From CAVQFD01 sp963724695 (GTDB lineage Bacteria > Acidobacteriota > Vicinamibacteria > Vicinamibacterales > CAVVIG01), in assembly GCA_963724695.1 (NCBI GenBank), contig CAVRVW010000003.1, forward strand, positions 930,001 through 994,000: a stretch of 64,000 bases of DNA, read 5' to 3'. The notes below the pieces were generated by a model. It did no database searches. It was not told the origin of the DNA and saw nothing but the letters and a program-made list of their open reading frames with translations. This document shows positions 50,104 to 60,307 of the stretch, piece after piece (within the stretch, counting starts at the first letter, position 1; each line of letters begins with the position of its first letter). A program made the translations under genes and the position numbers.

Positions 50104-53086
50104 ATGAGTCGACTTCGTACCTGCAGGAGCGGTGCTACTGGCACTCGCGGTGCTCTGCTTGCTGCCAAGCGCCGCACAGGCGCAAAGCGCATTTGCCGGC
50201 GTCGTCAAGGACACGAGCGGAGCCGTGCTGCCCGGGGTGACCGTTGAAGCATCGAGCCCGGTGCTTATCGAAAAGACGCGGTCGGTCGTGACGGACGAAA
50301 ACGGCGCGTACCGCCTCGTGGACCTCCGGCCCGGCATCTATGCCGTCTCGTTCTCGCTCACGGGTTTCTCGACCGTGGTGCGCGAGGGCCTGGAGCTGCC
50401 GTCGGATTTCACGATGACCCTGAATTTCGAGCTGAAAATCGGCGCCGTCGAAGAGACATTGACGGTGACGGGGACCTCGCCGATGGTTGACGTGCAGAGC
50501 ACGACCAAGTCGGAGGTTCTGAATCGTGAGACGCTCGATGCCATCCCGACCGGCCGCACGATCCAGGGCATGGGACAGCTCATCACGGGCGTGTCGTTGA
50601 ACATTCCGGACGTGGGCGGCTCGCGTGCGATGCAGCAGACCTACATGTCCGCGCACGGCATGAGCGCCTCGCAGACGACGGTCCAGGTGGACGGCCTGCT
50701 GGTGAACGGCCTCGACGGCGACGGCGCTGTGCAGAACTACTTCAACAGCTCGATGAGCCAGGAGATGGTCTACACGACCAGCGGCGCGGCGGCCGACGTG
50801 TCGGGCGGGGGCGTCCGGCTCAACATGATTCCGAAGGACGGCGGCAATGTGTTCAACGGGAGCTTCTTTGCCGGCTACCAGGACAAGAGCTTCCAGACCG
50901 ACAACCTCACCGACGAGTTGATAGCCCGCGGCCTGAGGTCCGCCGACGGCATCGACAGGCTCTCCAACTTCGAAGCCTCGATCGGCGGGCCAATCATGAA
51001 GGACAGGATCTGGTTCTTCCTCTCTGCGCGCACGTTCCATCTCGACACGCTGCCAGCCGACGCCTTCAACGCGGACGGCTCCCCCGGGGTCGATCCGCAG
51101 AGCATCAACAGCGTACAGGCGCGCCTCATCTGGCAGATCAGCCCGAAGAACAAGTTGTCGGTCTACAACGATCGCATCGGCAAGAACCGAGGCTCGGCGA
51201 TGACGGCCGGTTTTGATCCTGCGACGGCGTCCGTCGTCTGGAATTCGCCGATCTACATGACAGGGTCCGCGAAGCTGACCTCGACGCTGACCAGCCGACT
51301 CCTGTTCGAAGGTGGCTTCTCCACCAACTACGAGCGCTACAACTTCTTGTACCAGCCCGGCATCGAGAAGCAGCGCGGCACCCCGGAGTGGTACACGACC
51401 ATCAACAAGCAGGACATCGCGCTGGCCACGACCTACAATGCCGCGGTCAGCCAGCAGTTGCAGTCTCCAGACCGGCTCTCGTTGGCTGCGTCACTGTCTT
51501 ACGTCTCGGGCGCGCACAATATCAAGGCAGGCATCCAGGACAGCTGGGGCAACTACCGCCGCACCTACCTCGCCAACGGCGACCTCCGTGCATTCTTCAC
51601 CAACGGCGTGCCCACCCGAGTCGATGTGCTCAACACGCCCTGGGAACGGCGCGACCAGCTGCACAAGGACATCGGGATCTTCGCGCAGGACGCGTGGACT
51701 CTGAAGCGGCTGACGCTCAACTACGGCGCCCGCTGGGAGTACTTCGCCCACGGGATTCCGCTCGAGACGGCGCCGGCCGGCCGCTTCACCGGCGCCCGTA
51801 CCTTCGGCCCGATCGAGATGCCAACCTGGAAGAGCATCGCCCCCCGCTTTGGCGCGGTGTTCGACCTCTTCGGCACTCAGCAAACCGCAATCAAGTTCAG
51901 CATGGGCAAGTACATGCAGGCGGGATCCACGGGCTTCTCCGAGACCTACAACCCTCTCGCATTGACGATTGCGCAGCTGAGCTGGACGGACCTGAACGGC
52001 GACAAGGTGCCGCAGGGTGAGCTGGGTTGCGTCTACCAGACGGCCGGCTGCGAGATGAATCTCGCGCAGCTGCCCATCGGATTCGGCGTGGCGAACCTCT
52101 CGAAGTTCGATCCGGGCATCAAGCGGATGTACAACATCGAAACGAGCGTCAGCGTTCAGCACGAGCTCCTCCCTCGCGTGTCGATATCCGGAGGCTGGTT
52201 CCATCGCGACTACAAGAACCTTCGTCGTCGCGACAACGTCTTGCAGTCGTTCGCGGACTACACGCCGTTCACCGTCTTCAGCCCGATTGATGGCACGCCC
52301 ATCACGTATTACAACGTGAGCGCTGCGGCTCTTCCTCGCGTCTCGACGGTCGATCTGACCGCGGGCAGCGACCGCACGCTGGCGTTCAACGGTCTGGAGT
52401 ACAGCTTCAACGTGAGGCTGCCCCGCGGGCTCACGATGTTTGGCGGCGGGATGAGCGAGCGTACCATCGGGCAACTGTGCGACGAGAAGTGGAATCCGAA
52501 CCTGCTGCTCTACTGCGACCAGACCAAGAGCGGCATCCCCTTCAGAACGCAGTTCAAGATCGCCGGGTCCGTGCCGCTGAAGTTTGGCATTCAGACGAGC
52601 TTCTCCTTCCAAAGTCTCCCGGGCTATCGCTTTGGCACAGCAGCGCTCAACATCGACGCCGGCATCGTCGCCGGCCCGAGCGGCCAGCCCGGCGCCCTGT
52701 CCCTCGCGAACCCGAACGGTCAAGGCACGGTGTGGCTCATCACGAGGAATACGACCTACACGGCGAGCTCTCCATGCGTCGCGAAGGGCACGTGCACGGC
52801 GGGTCAGTTCGTCAATCCGTCGATTTCCGCGGCGCAGCTCCTGGTGCCTCTCGTGGCGCCGCAGACCGAGTTCGGCGACCGCATCAATCAGCTCGATCTC
52901 AACATCGTGAAGACCATCAAGATTCGGAACATGACCCTTCAGCCGAAGTTCGACCTTTTCAACGTGTTGAACGCTTCGCCGGTCTACGCCGTCCGTAGTC
53001 TGAACTACGGCACCACCGCGTACCTGCAGCCTCAGTCGATCCTGGTTGGTCGCGTGTTCCAGCTGGGCGCGGTTCTGAGGTTCTAG
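50104..53086 (+). CDS. Oar-like TonB-dependent outer-membrane receptor, one frameshift in signal peptide
   Basis: About 993 residues. AGGAGG sits eight bases before ATG 50104, which starts MSRLRTCRS; the frame then needs removal of one base before VLLALAVLCLLPSAAQAQS to complete a signal peptide. The mature protein opens with a carboxypeptidase-regulatory-like beta domain (FAGVVKDTSGAVLPGVTVEA, NGAYRLVDLRPGIYAVSFSL), followed by a plug-like region (SPMVDVQSTTKSEVLNRETL) and a beta-barrel ending in QLGAVLRF, an aromatic C-terminus typical of outer-membrane barrels. It resembles Oar of myxobacteria; ligand unknown, probably a polymer fragment or peptide. A hairpin follows the stop. Confidence 0.9.
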
Positions 53087-53097
53087 GAGAGTGTCTG

Positions 53098-53131
53098 GCA
53101 CGCGGGCTTCTCCAGAGGGAAACCCGCGTGC
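53098..53131 (+). terminator. Hairpin after the first TonB receptor
   Basis: Arms GCACGCGGGCTT and AAACCCGCGTGC pair over 12 positions with one G-T, loop of ten bases, 14 bases after the receptor stop. No T tract, so the terminator role is likely but not certain. Confidence 0.55.
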
Positions 53132-53208
53132 GTCGGCGACCTAGTGCGCGATTGGATATTCGCAGCTACAGCACGTCGATCGTGCTTCCGGCCGGTGTGC
53201 GCTTGTCG

Positions 53209-54189
53209 TCACTTTCGCGCCAGCAGGGTCTTCCGCATCTTCGCCACCATCGTGAAGTGCGGATCGACGACGTTCGCGACTTCGTATTCGAGGGCCTGAC
53301 CCATGAGCGCGGCGGCGGCGCGCTCGGAGTAGCCGTAGTCGGCGACGAGCAGCCGGTGCATCTCGGTCGTGGCGTGCTGGAGCGCCTGCAGCAGCGGGCG
53401 CTCGCTCCCGAGCGTCATGATGTAGGTGTCGTTCTCCAGCCGCGGCCAGCCGATCGCCTTCTTCTTGACGAGATCCACCCTGAACTCGACGTCCATCGAG
53501 ATCTCGATGCCGGTGCCGACGACCTCGCCTTCTCCCTGTTTTGCGTGGCCATCGCCGAGAAACAGCAGTGCCCCCGGCTCGTTGACCGGCAGCGTCACTT
53601 TGACGCCCGCGTTCAGACCCGCATAGTCCATGTTGCCGCCGAACGGCCCTGGCGTGCTCGTCGCAATGGCCTCCTTGCGGGCGGGCGCCGTGGCGAGACA
53701 TCCGAGCATCGGCCGGAGCGGGACCTCGATCGGCGGCGTGATGTCAGGCCCCTCGAGTCTGGCGATGCCTCTGGCCTTGTCGATGTTCCAGATCACCCGC
53801 CGCGGCTCCCGGTCCACGCGCGACAGGAGCGAGGCGGGATCGACGGTGTAGGGCGCGAGCAGGCTGCTCGAATAGCCGGTTGGCCGGTTGATCTCGATCT
53901 TGTCGATCGTGACGACAATCGCGTCACCAGGCTCGGCGCCCTCGATGTAGAACGGACCGGTCTGCGGGTTCGGCCCGCTGGCGACCGACTTGCCGTTCCA
54001 GTCGGTGCCCGCGGCATCGACGGTCTTGGTCACGACCCGCTCGCCCGGCTTGATGCGGAGCGCCGGCGGGTGGGCGCCGGAAAACGTGTTGTAAAAGCGC
54101 TCCGGAATGAACTGATGGGCGCCCGGCTGCGCGGCCGGCCCTGCGGCCATGATGAGCGCAAATCCGGCGGTCGCGAATCGGATATTCAT
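53209..54189 (-). CDS. Exported acetamidase/formamidase family protein
   Basis: Protein of 326 residues with a Sec signal (RFATAGFALIMAAGPAAQPG). FmdA/AmdA family body: GEPGDAIVV-type AEPGDAIVVTIDKIEINRPT, EVPLRPMLGCLATAPAR, GPFGGNMDYAGLNAGVKVTL, LFLGDGHAKQGEGEVVGTGI, characteristic of the family. The conserved DGHAxQGDGE motif appears here as GDGHAKQGEGE. Export is unusual for cytoplasmic amide hydrolases but common in Acidobacteriota paralogues. Probably hydrolyses short amides. Confidence 0.85.
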   Translation of the reverse strand: MNIRFATAGFALIMAAGPAAQPGAHQFIPERFYNTFSGAHPPALRIKPGERVVTKTVDAAGTDWNGKSVASGPNPQTGPFYIEGAEPGDAIVVTIDKIEINRPTGYSSSLLAPYTVDPASLLSRVDREPRRVIWNIDKARGIARLEGPDITPPIEVPLRPMLGCLATAPARKEAIATSTPGPFGGNMDYAGLNAGVKVTLPVNEPGALLFLGDGHAKQGEGEVVGTGIEISMDVEFRVDLVKKKAIGWPRLENDTYIMTLGSERPLLQALQHATTEMHRLLVADYGYSERAAAALMGQALEYEVANVVDPHFTMVAKMRKTLLARK

Positions 54190-54356
54190 GGTCGCCTCCG
54201 TGAAACCCCACGGACTATACTTCTCTCAGGCTGAAAAGTATCTGTCGCGTCTCGGCTGTGCTGCCGTCATGGCGATCGCAGCCGAGGTCAGACAGACTGG
54301 AAGCCGACCTCTGCGCCGTTCCGCCCGGCGCGCAGCCTCTCCTGCCAGCAACATTG

Positions 54357-55295
54357 ATGAGCATGCAGCCGCAGAACATCCCGCCCAACTTCGATATCAC
54401 CGTGCGCGTGGGTTGCAGCCTTGTCTACGAAGTCACCGGCACGGCATCGCTGCTCCTCAACCTCAAGCTTCGTCCCGATCGCAACCACGCCCTGCTCTTC
54501 GAAGCCCTGACGCTCGCCAATAACCTTCCTGCCGAAGACTTCGTCGACAGCCACGGGAACCACGTCTGTCGCGTGGCGCTCGCGCACGGCACCAATTGTT
54601 TCCGGCACGACGCGATCGTGGCGGTGCCCTCCCAACCGGATAACTACGACCTTGTCCCCACGTGTCCGCAGGTGCCGGGCGACCTCCCCGCCGCCTTGCT
54701 GCGGTATACGCTGCCCAGCCGGTACTGCGACTCCGACAAGTTGACCGATTTCGCGTGGCAGCAATTCGGTCAGATCGCGCACGGCATGCCACGGGTGGAG
54801 GCCATCAGCCGCTGGCTGCACGAGAACATCGAGTACCGTTACCTGTCCGGTCGGTCCGACTTGTCGGCCTGGGACGTCCTGCAACGCGGCTACGGAGTGT
54901 GCCGTGATTTCGCCCACCTCGCGATCGCGCTGAATCGCGCCTTCAACATCCCTGCCCGCTATGTGACAGGCCATCTGCCAGACATCGGTTTTCCCGATCC
55001 GGACGGTCACATGGACTTCCACGCCTACGCCGAGGTGTACATCGGAGGCGCATGGTTCACGACCGACGCCCGCTTCCACGTGCCGCGAATAGGCCGCATC
55101 AAAGTCTCATGCGGGCAAGACGCGGTGGACGGAGCGTTTTCGACTATCTACGGAGGCGCCACGCTGACCTATTTTCAGGTGTGGGCGTACCAGGTGGCCC
55201 GCGGGGCTGTGGGTGTTGGGGATCCGATTGATCTTACGCAGCGTCTCGACAACCAGTGGATGGTACGCACAGACGCGCCGCCTGATGCTCCCTGA
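54357..55295 (+). CDS. Transglutaminase-like cysteine protease
   Basis: About 312 residues. N-terminal bacterial transglutaminase-like N domain (FDITVRVGCSLVYEVTGTAS), then the Transglut_core domain with the catalytic Cys in RGYGVCRDFAHLAIALNRAF, His in HMDFHAYAEVYIGGAWFTTD and the Asp in TDAR. These enzymes cleave or ligate peptides. Ribosome site is weak (start at 54357 or 54363). It lies next to a peptidoglycan-cleaving enzyme gene. Confidence 0.86.
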   Translation: MSMQPQNIPPNFDITVRVGCSLVYEVTGTASLLLNLKLRPDRNHALLFEALTLANNLPAEDFVDSHGNHVCRVALAHGTNCFRHDAIVAVPSQPDNYDLVPTCPQVPGDLPAALLRYTLPSRYCDSDKLTDFAWQQFGQIAHGMPRVEAISRWLHENIEYRYLSGRSDLSAWDVLQRGYGVCRDFAHLAIALNRAFNIPARYVTGHLPDIGFPDPDGHMDFHAYAEVYIGGAWFTTDARFHVPRIGRIKVSCGQDAVDGAFSTIYGGATLTYFQVWAYQVARGAVGVGDPIDLTQRLDNQWMVRTDAPPDAP

Positions 55296-55347
55296 TTGGT
55301 GGAATGAGCGCGTCGGGCGACCTGAAGTGGTTTCTACGGAGGGGAGA

Positions 55348-55992
55348 ATGAAAACACGCATCGAGATGCTGAAGGAAATGGGAGTGTCCGACGGTGACGC
55401 CAAGCAGTACATCCATCATCTCGAGAAGGCACTGCCGAAATATGGCATCGCCGAGACGCGGCTGCGGCTCGCCCACTTCTTCGCTCAGATCCTGCACGAG
55501 TCCGGCTGCATGCGGTTCGACATGGAGAACCTGAACTACTCCTCCGATGCGCTGAGGAAGGTGTTCGGCAAGTACTTCACGACCAAGGCAGAGGCGGACG
55601 CCTACGCTCGGCAGCCCGAGAAGATCGCCAACAAGGTCTACGCCAACCGCATGGGCAATCGCGGGGAGGACAGCGGAGACGGGTGGAAGTACCGCGGCCG
55701 CGGGCTCATCCAGCTGACGGGCCGGAACAACTACAAGGCGTTTGCCGAGTGGATCGGTGACGACAGGGTCGTCGACGAGCCGGACCTCGTGTCCAGCGAA
55801 TACGCCGTGCATTCGGCCGTGTTCTTCTGGGACAAGAACGGCCTGAACAAGCTCGCCGACAAGGACGACGTGGTAGGGCTGACGAAGAAAATCAACGGCG
55901 GCGAGAACGGCCTGGCACACCGCCGTGAACTGCTCAACAAGGCGACCGGCCTGCTCAATATGCTCGGCCTTGGGAGCACGACCGTCGCCTGA
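55348..55992 (+). CDS. GH19-type chitinase/lysozyme (endolysin-like)
   Basis: Protein of 214 residues, GGAGGGG before the ATG. GH19 features: ALPKYGIAETRLRLAHFFAQ, QILHESGCMRFDMENLNYSS with the catalytic Glu51 in HESG, and WKYRGRGLIQLTGRNNYKAF, then DLVSSEYAVHSAVFFWDKNG. No signal peptide is visible, as in phage and prophage endolysins, so it may be released by lysis or another route. No other phage genes are near. Confidence 0.88.
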   Translation: MKTRIEMLKEMGVSDGDAKQYIHHLEKALPKYGIAETRLRLAHFFAQILHESGCMRFDMENLNYSSDALRKVFGKYFTTKAEADAYARQPEKIANKVYANRMGNRGEDSGDGWKYRGRGLIQLTGRNNYKAFAEWIGDDRVVDEPDLVSSEYAVHSAVFFWDKNGLNKLADKDDVVGLTKKINGGENGLAHRRELLNKATGLLNMLGLGSTTVA

Positions 55993-56009
55993 TCGCAGGC
56001 ACTGGGCTC

Positions 56010-59000
56010 TTAGAACGTCAGCATCAGGCCGACGCGCGCGATTCGCGGCGCCAGGATCCCGAACACCTGGTTCGCGTTTGCCGCATTCTGGTTCGCGCGC
56101 TGCCCCATCACCGTGTTCGCGTTGAATAGATTGAACATATCGAACGATGCCAGCAGCTTCGCGGCTCCGACCGTGAACGGCCGGTCGACCCGGAAGTCCA
56201 TGGTCGCGAAGTCTGTAAAGCGAACGTCGCCGACCGGGTCGAGCAGCACGGCCACGGCGGGCGCCCGATTCGGACGCGAGGCGATGTTGATGGCCTGAAG
56301 GAACGGATATCCCTGGCGCATGTCGGCCGTCGCGGCCACGTTGACCTCGAACGGTAGCCGGTAGGATCCGTTCAGCTTTGCGATCCACTTGGCGTTGATG
56401 GGAATGCCGCCAAGGTTAGACCCGCCGCCGCCGCCGATGCCCCCTCCCGTGGGAGCATACTGAACGCCGTTCCGTTCGGTGATGCTCGTCGGATCCTCGT
56501 ATGCCGCCGGCGAGGCATAGTCTTCGATGGTGCTGTTGTAGGAAAAGCTGCCTGTCATCATCCAGCCACGCGACGAGCGCTTGCGGACGACCAGCTCGAG
56601 GCCATTGTAGGTATGCGTGAAGTCCGGCCGCGTCGTCACTGTATAGGCGCTCGGAAGCGTGACGTTCGGGACGTAGTACGTCACCGTCTCACACCGGGCG
56701 CCGGCAGGACAGGCGCTCGCGGGCGGAGTGACCTGCACGGGCGAGTAGTCGGCGGATGTGATGCCGTTGGTGTCGTTCCAGATGAAGCGATCGTACCGAC
56801 GCCAGACGTAGCTGACGTTGATGCCGAAGTCGCCCGCCATTTCCTTCCCGAACCCCACCACGACTTCGTGAGTGCGCGGCGCCTGCACGTCGGGGTCGAC
56901 GCTGTTGGCGCTGACCAGCCGCCCTGGATTCGCCGGGTCGAATCCGGTGACCGATCGGATCAGGCTCTGGTTGATCTCGTTCGGCTGCACCGTTTGATCG
57001 CGGTTGAGGTCGGTCCATCCAAGGTCGATTCGCGCTGAGCCCGCTGGATTGAGCGACTTGGACAGCTGCCCGCCGAAACGCTGATCGAAGTACATCGCGT
57101 ACGAGCCCTTGATGACATTCGTGGCGTTTCCGGTGAGGTCGTAGGTCAGGCCTACGCGCGGCGCCACGGTGTTCCAGACCGCTCCGGCGCGGACCTCCGG
57201 GACATTGAGGGCCGGAAACAGGTTGAAGGGTGTGCCGTCGAGAGTCGGCTGGCCCTGAAAGGCGTGCGCACCGATGTTGACGGCCGCCACGTAGTCTTCC
57301 TGGCGGTCCCATCTGAGGCCGACGATGGCCGTCACCCGCTGTCGTGAGTACGTGTCCTGCACGTAGAAGGAGTGCTGATCGAAGAAGGCCGGCGTGATGA
57401 AGTCGCGGATGACACGCGCGGTGAAGGGCGTGCTGAAAATCGGGAGCGGTTGTGGGCTGTTGAACACTGACTGGGCGTATCCGCTGTAGGTCCGGTCATA
57501 CACCTCGCCGTAGTGGCCGTACTTGTAGCCGGCCTTGAACGAGTGTTCGCCGCCCCACGTGCCGGGGAGGAAGTACGTGCTGGTGGCGTCGAGGGTGTTG
57601 TTCGTGACGAGCATGATGGTCGAGTCGGACCACGATCGTCCCCAGGTGCCCGAGGTCAACTCCAGCATCGGCTGCAACTGCCGCAGCTCCTGTGTCTGCG
57701 GAACAATCGAGTTGCACCAGCAGTGGTGGCCGAACGACACGTCCACCAGCCAGCGGTCGCTGAAGGTGTGCTGATCGCCGAACTTCCAGCTCGGATCCCA
57801 GATCTCGGTGTTCCAGAAAGCAGGGCCAAGATCGTACGTGCTGTCGCTTTTGAGCATGTACGCCATCTTGTTCGTCGTCTCCAACGTGGGATGGAGGTCG
57901 TCTGCGCTACGGATGCTCTCCACGCGCTGGCCGAAGGACGTGGCAACCGTGAACAGATTCCCGGCGACGGGGCGGACGTTGAACTTGGCCCCGAGGGCCG
58001 GCACGTCCTGCTTGTTCAGCACGAGGCAGTCGACCACATCCTTAAAGGGAAAGCTCAACGGGCTCGCCTGCACCGGCGCGCATTCGCTAGTCTTCTGGTA
58101 GACGTTCAAGACACCCAGCCGCACGTTCTGCATGCCGTAGGTCGCCCAGAACCACGCCCGGCCGGTCTTGATCGCGCCTCCGAGCTGTCCCCCGTAATCG
58201 TTGGTGTACACCAGCGGGTTGCCCGAGTTGGCGCCCTGCGCGCGCTGCTCGTCGGTGACGTTGGTCGACCCGAGATGGTGATCGGTTCGCAGGTACCACG
58301 AGGCGCCGTGGAACGCGTCCGATCCGCTCTTGGTGACCACGCTGACGAACACGCCCGGCGTCTGCATGGTGACGTCGGCACCGCCCGTAGACACCTGGAC
58401 CTCTTCGACCGAATTGAAGTCGACGACGAACGGACGCCCGTTGGCGAGGTCGTTGCGATCGACGCCGTCCACGAACCATCGGCCCTGGCCGTTTCCTGCG
58501 CCTCTCGAAAACATGCCGGTCTGTTGGCCGTTATGCGTGCCGCCGACGTTCTGCCGGTCGCCTGCGATGCCAGGCGTTTGCGTCAACACCTGGAACACGT
58601 CACGAGCGGAGGGGATCGCCTGGAGTTCCTCGACGTTGAACCGCGTCCCCTGCGTCGTGCTCCGGACGTCGACGATAGGGCTGACGCCGCTGACCGTGAC
58701 GCTCTCCTGCAGTCCGCCTACAGCCAGTTCGCCGTTGACCTGGGCGTTGAAGCCGGACTGCAGCTGGAGCCCCTCGCGCACGAGCGTCGTAAAGCCCGAG
58801 AGCTCGAACCTGACCGAGTACAAACCGAGTGGCAGCCCGGAGAACTCGTAGGTGCCCGTCTCGCCAGTCACCGCGACACGCGGTTCGAGCAGCGCCGGAC
58901 TCGAGAGGGTGACGCTGACGCCAGGCAGCACGGCGCCAGAGGTATCCGTGACGCGGCCGAACACCTGGCTCGTGTTCTGCGCGTCCACCATGCGAGGAGC

Positions 59001-59057
59001 GATGAGGCCGAGTGCGAACACAAACACGGCGAGCGCGAAACGACGGAGCCTCAGCAT
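56010..59057 (-). CDS. Oar-like TonB-dependent outer-membrane receptor
   Basis: 1015 residues, intact, with AGAGGGAGG near ATG 59057. Signal RRFALAVFVFALGLIAPRMV. Carboxypeptidase-regulatory-like domain (FGRVTDTSGAVLPGVSVTLS, ETGTYEFSGLPLGLYSVRFE), plug-like SPIVDVRSTTQGTRFNVEEL, VDGVDRNDLANGRPFVVDFN, then the barrel and a C-terminus RIARVGLMLTF. Internal glycine-rich loop GGGIGGGGGSNLGG. A paralogue of the receptor at 50104, in opposite orientation; the genes between and around them are hydrolases, which suggests a polymer- or peptide-scavenging locus. Confidence 0.93.
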   Translation of the reverse strand: MLRLRRFALAVFVFALGLIAPRMVDAQNTSQVFGRVTDTSGAVLPGVSVTLSSPALLEPRVAVTGETGTYEFSGLPLGLYSVRFELSGFTTLVREGLQLQSGFNAQVNGELAVGGLQESVTVSGVSPIVDVRSTTQGTRFNVEELQAIPSARDVFQVLTQTPGIAGDRQNVGGTHNGQQTGMFSRGAGNGQGRWFVDGVDRNDLANGRPFVVDFNSVEEVQVSTGGADVTMQTPGVFVSVVTKSGSDAFHGASWYLRTDHHLGSTNVTDEQRAQGANSGNPLVYTNDYGGQLGGAIKTGRAWFWATYGMQNVRLGVLNVYQKTSECAPVQASPLSFPFKDVVDCLVLNKQDVPALGAKFNVRPVAGNLFTVATSFGQRVESIRSADDLHPTLETTNKMAYMLKSDSTYDLGPAFWNTEIWDPSWKFGDQHTFSDRWLVDVSFGHHCWCNSIVPQTQELRQLQPMLELTSGTWGRSWSDSTIMLVTNNTLDATSTYFLPGTWGGEHSFKAGYKYGHYGEVYDRTYSGYAQSVFNSPQPLPIFSTPFTARVIRDFITPAFFDQHSFYVQDTYSRQRVTAIVGLRWDRQEDYVAAVNIGAHAFQGQPTLDGTPFNLFPALNVPEVRAGAVWNTVAPRVGLTYDLTGNATNVIKGSYAMYFDQRFGGQLSKSLNPAGSARIDLGWTDLNRDQTVQPNEINQSLIRSVTGFDPANPGRLVSANSVDPDVQAPRTHEVVVGFGKEMAGDFGINVSYVWRRYDRFIWNDTNGITSADYSPVQVTPPASACPAGARCETVTYYVPNVTLPSAYTVTTRPDFTHTYNGLELVVRKRSSRGWMMTGSFSYNSTIEDYASPAAYEDPTSITERNGVQYAPTGGGIGGGGGSNLGGIPINAKWIAKLNGSYRLPFEVNVAATADMRQGYPFLQAINIASRPNRAPAVAVLLDPVGDVRFTDFATMDFRVDRPFTVGAAKLLASFDMFNLFNANTVMGQRANQNAANANQVFGILAPRIARVGLMLTF

Positions 59058-59148
59058 GCCGCCTCCCTCTGGTGATACCGCCGCGATGTCGGGCCCATCC
59101 TCTGCCCCGGCCAGCACGAAGTCAATTCGCGTCTGCACGCAAAGTCTG

Positions 59149-59154
59149 TAGAAT
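59149..59154 (+). promoter_or_regulatory. -10-like box close to a GTG start
   Basis: TAGAAT, six bases before GTG 59161, inside TAGAATCGGGCC. Same block as at 30832. Suggests a leaderless or near-leaderless transcript; no clear -35. Confidence 0.4.
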
Positions 59155-59160
59155 CGGGCC

Positions 59161-60288
59161 GTGACGAACCTCAACCGTCGAGCCTTTCTCCGCCGTGCCC
59201 GGAAGTACGCGGTTGGCGGTCTCTCCGCCGCTGCCATCGCTGGAGGCGGGACCGCGGCGGACGCGGCAGCCCAGCAGTCAGGGGGCAAGCCGCAGGATTG
59301 GCTCGGCTTGACTGAAGAGGTGGCGCTCGAGCCGCGCCTTCCGATCATCGATCCCCACCACCACCTGTGGGACCGGCCAGGCAACCGCTACCTCCTTGAG
59401 GAGCTCGTCGCGGACACGCGCGCGCACAACGTGCGCCAGACGGTGTTCGTCGAGTGCACGTCGATGTATCGCGCGAGCGGGCCGGAAGAGTTCAAGGTCG
59501 TGGGCGAAACCGAGTTCGTCCAAGGCATCGCGGCGATGAGCGCAAGCGGCCGGTACGGCGAGACACGGGTTGCCGCGGCCATCGTCGGGAGCGCCGACCT
59601 TCGGCTGGGAGACCGTGTCCAGCCGGTGCTCGAGGCCCAGATCGCCGCGAGCCCGCAGCGCTTTCGCGGCATCCGCCATCGGGCGGCGTGGGCGGACCGC
59701 ACGGTCGTTCCCAATCAGCCGGCCGACCTCGCGGACCATGTGTTGCTCGACTCTGGGTTCCGCAAGGGCTATGCGTACTTGCGCCAGTACGGCATGACGT
59801 TCGAGGGCTGGGTCTACCACACGCACATCGCCGACCTGACCGACCTCGCGCGAGCGTTCCCCGACACGACGATCATCTTCAACCACCTCGGCGGACCGAT
59901 CGGCATCGGCTCGTACGCCGGGCGCAGGGACGAGATCTTCGCCGCCTGGAAGCCTGCGGTGGCGGCGCTGGCGAAGTGCCCGAATGTCGTGGCCAAGGTT
60001 GGCGGAATTCAGATGGTCGTCAACGGCTACGGCTGGCACGAGCGGAAACGGCCCCCGACCTCCGACGAGCTGCTGAATGCCAACAAGGACTGGTATCGCT
60101 ACACGATCGAACAGTTCGGGCCCGGCCGGTGCATGTTCGAGAGCAACTTCCCCGTCGACAAGCTCTCGTGCTCGTACACGGTGCTCTGGAACCAGTTCAA
60201 GAAGCTGACGCAGGGGTTCTCTGCGGACGAGCGGGCGGCCATGTTCCACGACACGGCGATGCGCGTTTACCGACTTCCACGTTACTGA
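59161..60288 (+). CDS. Tat-exported amidohydrolase (Amidohydro_2 family)
   Basis: Protein of 375 residues starting at a GTG with a Tat signal (LNRRAFLRRARKYAVGGLSA). Metal-dependent TIM-barrel hydrolase: LPIIDPHHHLWDRPGNRYLL, RGIRHRAAWADR, VVYHTHIADLTDL-type WVYHTHIADLTDLAR, DTTIIFNHLGGPIGI, and RCMFESNFPVDKLSCS with the terminal acidic residues. Similar enzymes hydrolyse lactones or decarboxylate aromatic acids. Substrate unknown. Confidence 0.85.
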   Translation: MTNLNRRAFLRRARKYAVGGLSAAAIAGGGTAADAAAQQSGGKPQDWLGLTEEVALEPRLPIIDPHHHLWDRPGNRYLLEELVADTRAHNVRQTVFVECTSMYRASGPEEFKVVGETEFVQGIAAMSASGRYGETRVAAAIVGSADLRLGDRVQPVLEAQIAASPQRFRGIRHRAAWADRTVVPNQPADLADHVLLDSGFRKGYAYLRQYGMTFEGWVYHTHIADLTDLARAFPDTTIIFNHLGGPIGIGSYAGRRDEIFAAWKPAVAALAKCPNVVAKVGGIQMVVNGYGWHERKRPPTSDELLNANKDWYRYTIEQFGPGRCMFESNFPVDKLSCSYTVLWNQFKKLTQGFSADERAAMFHDTAMRVYRLPRY

Positions 60289-60307
60289 GCCCAGGGGTCA
60301 ACTGAGC

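Noticed and set aside
54357..55992. Prophage remnant around the GH19 endolysin-like gene
   Set aside because: No capsid, tail, holin or integrase genes nearby; the neighbours are chromosomal-type hydrolases.
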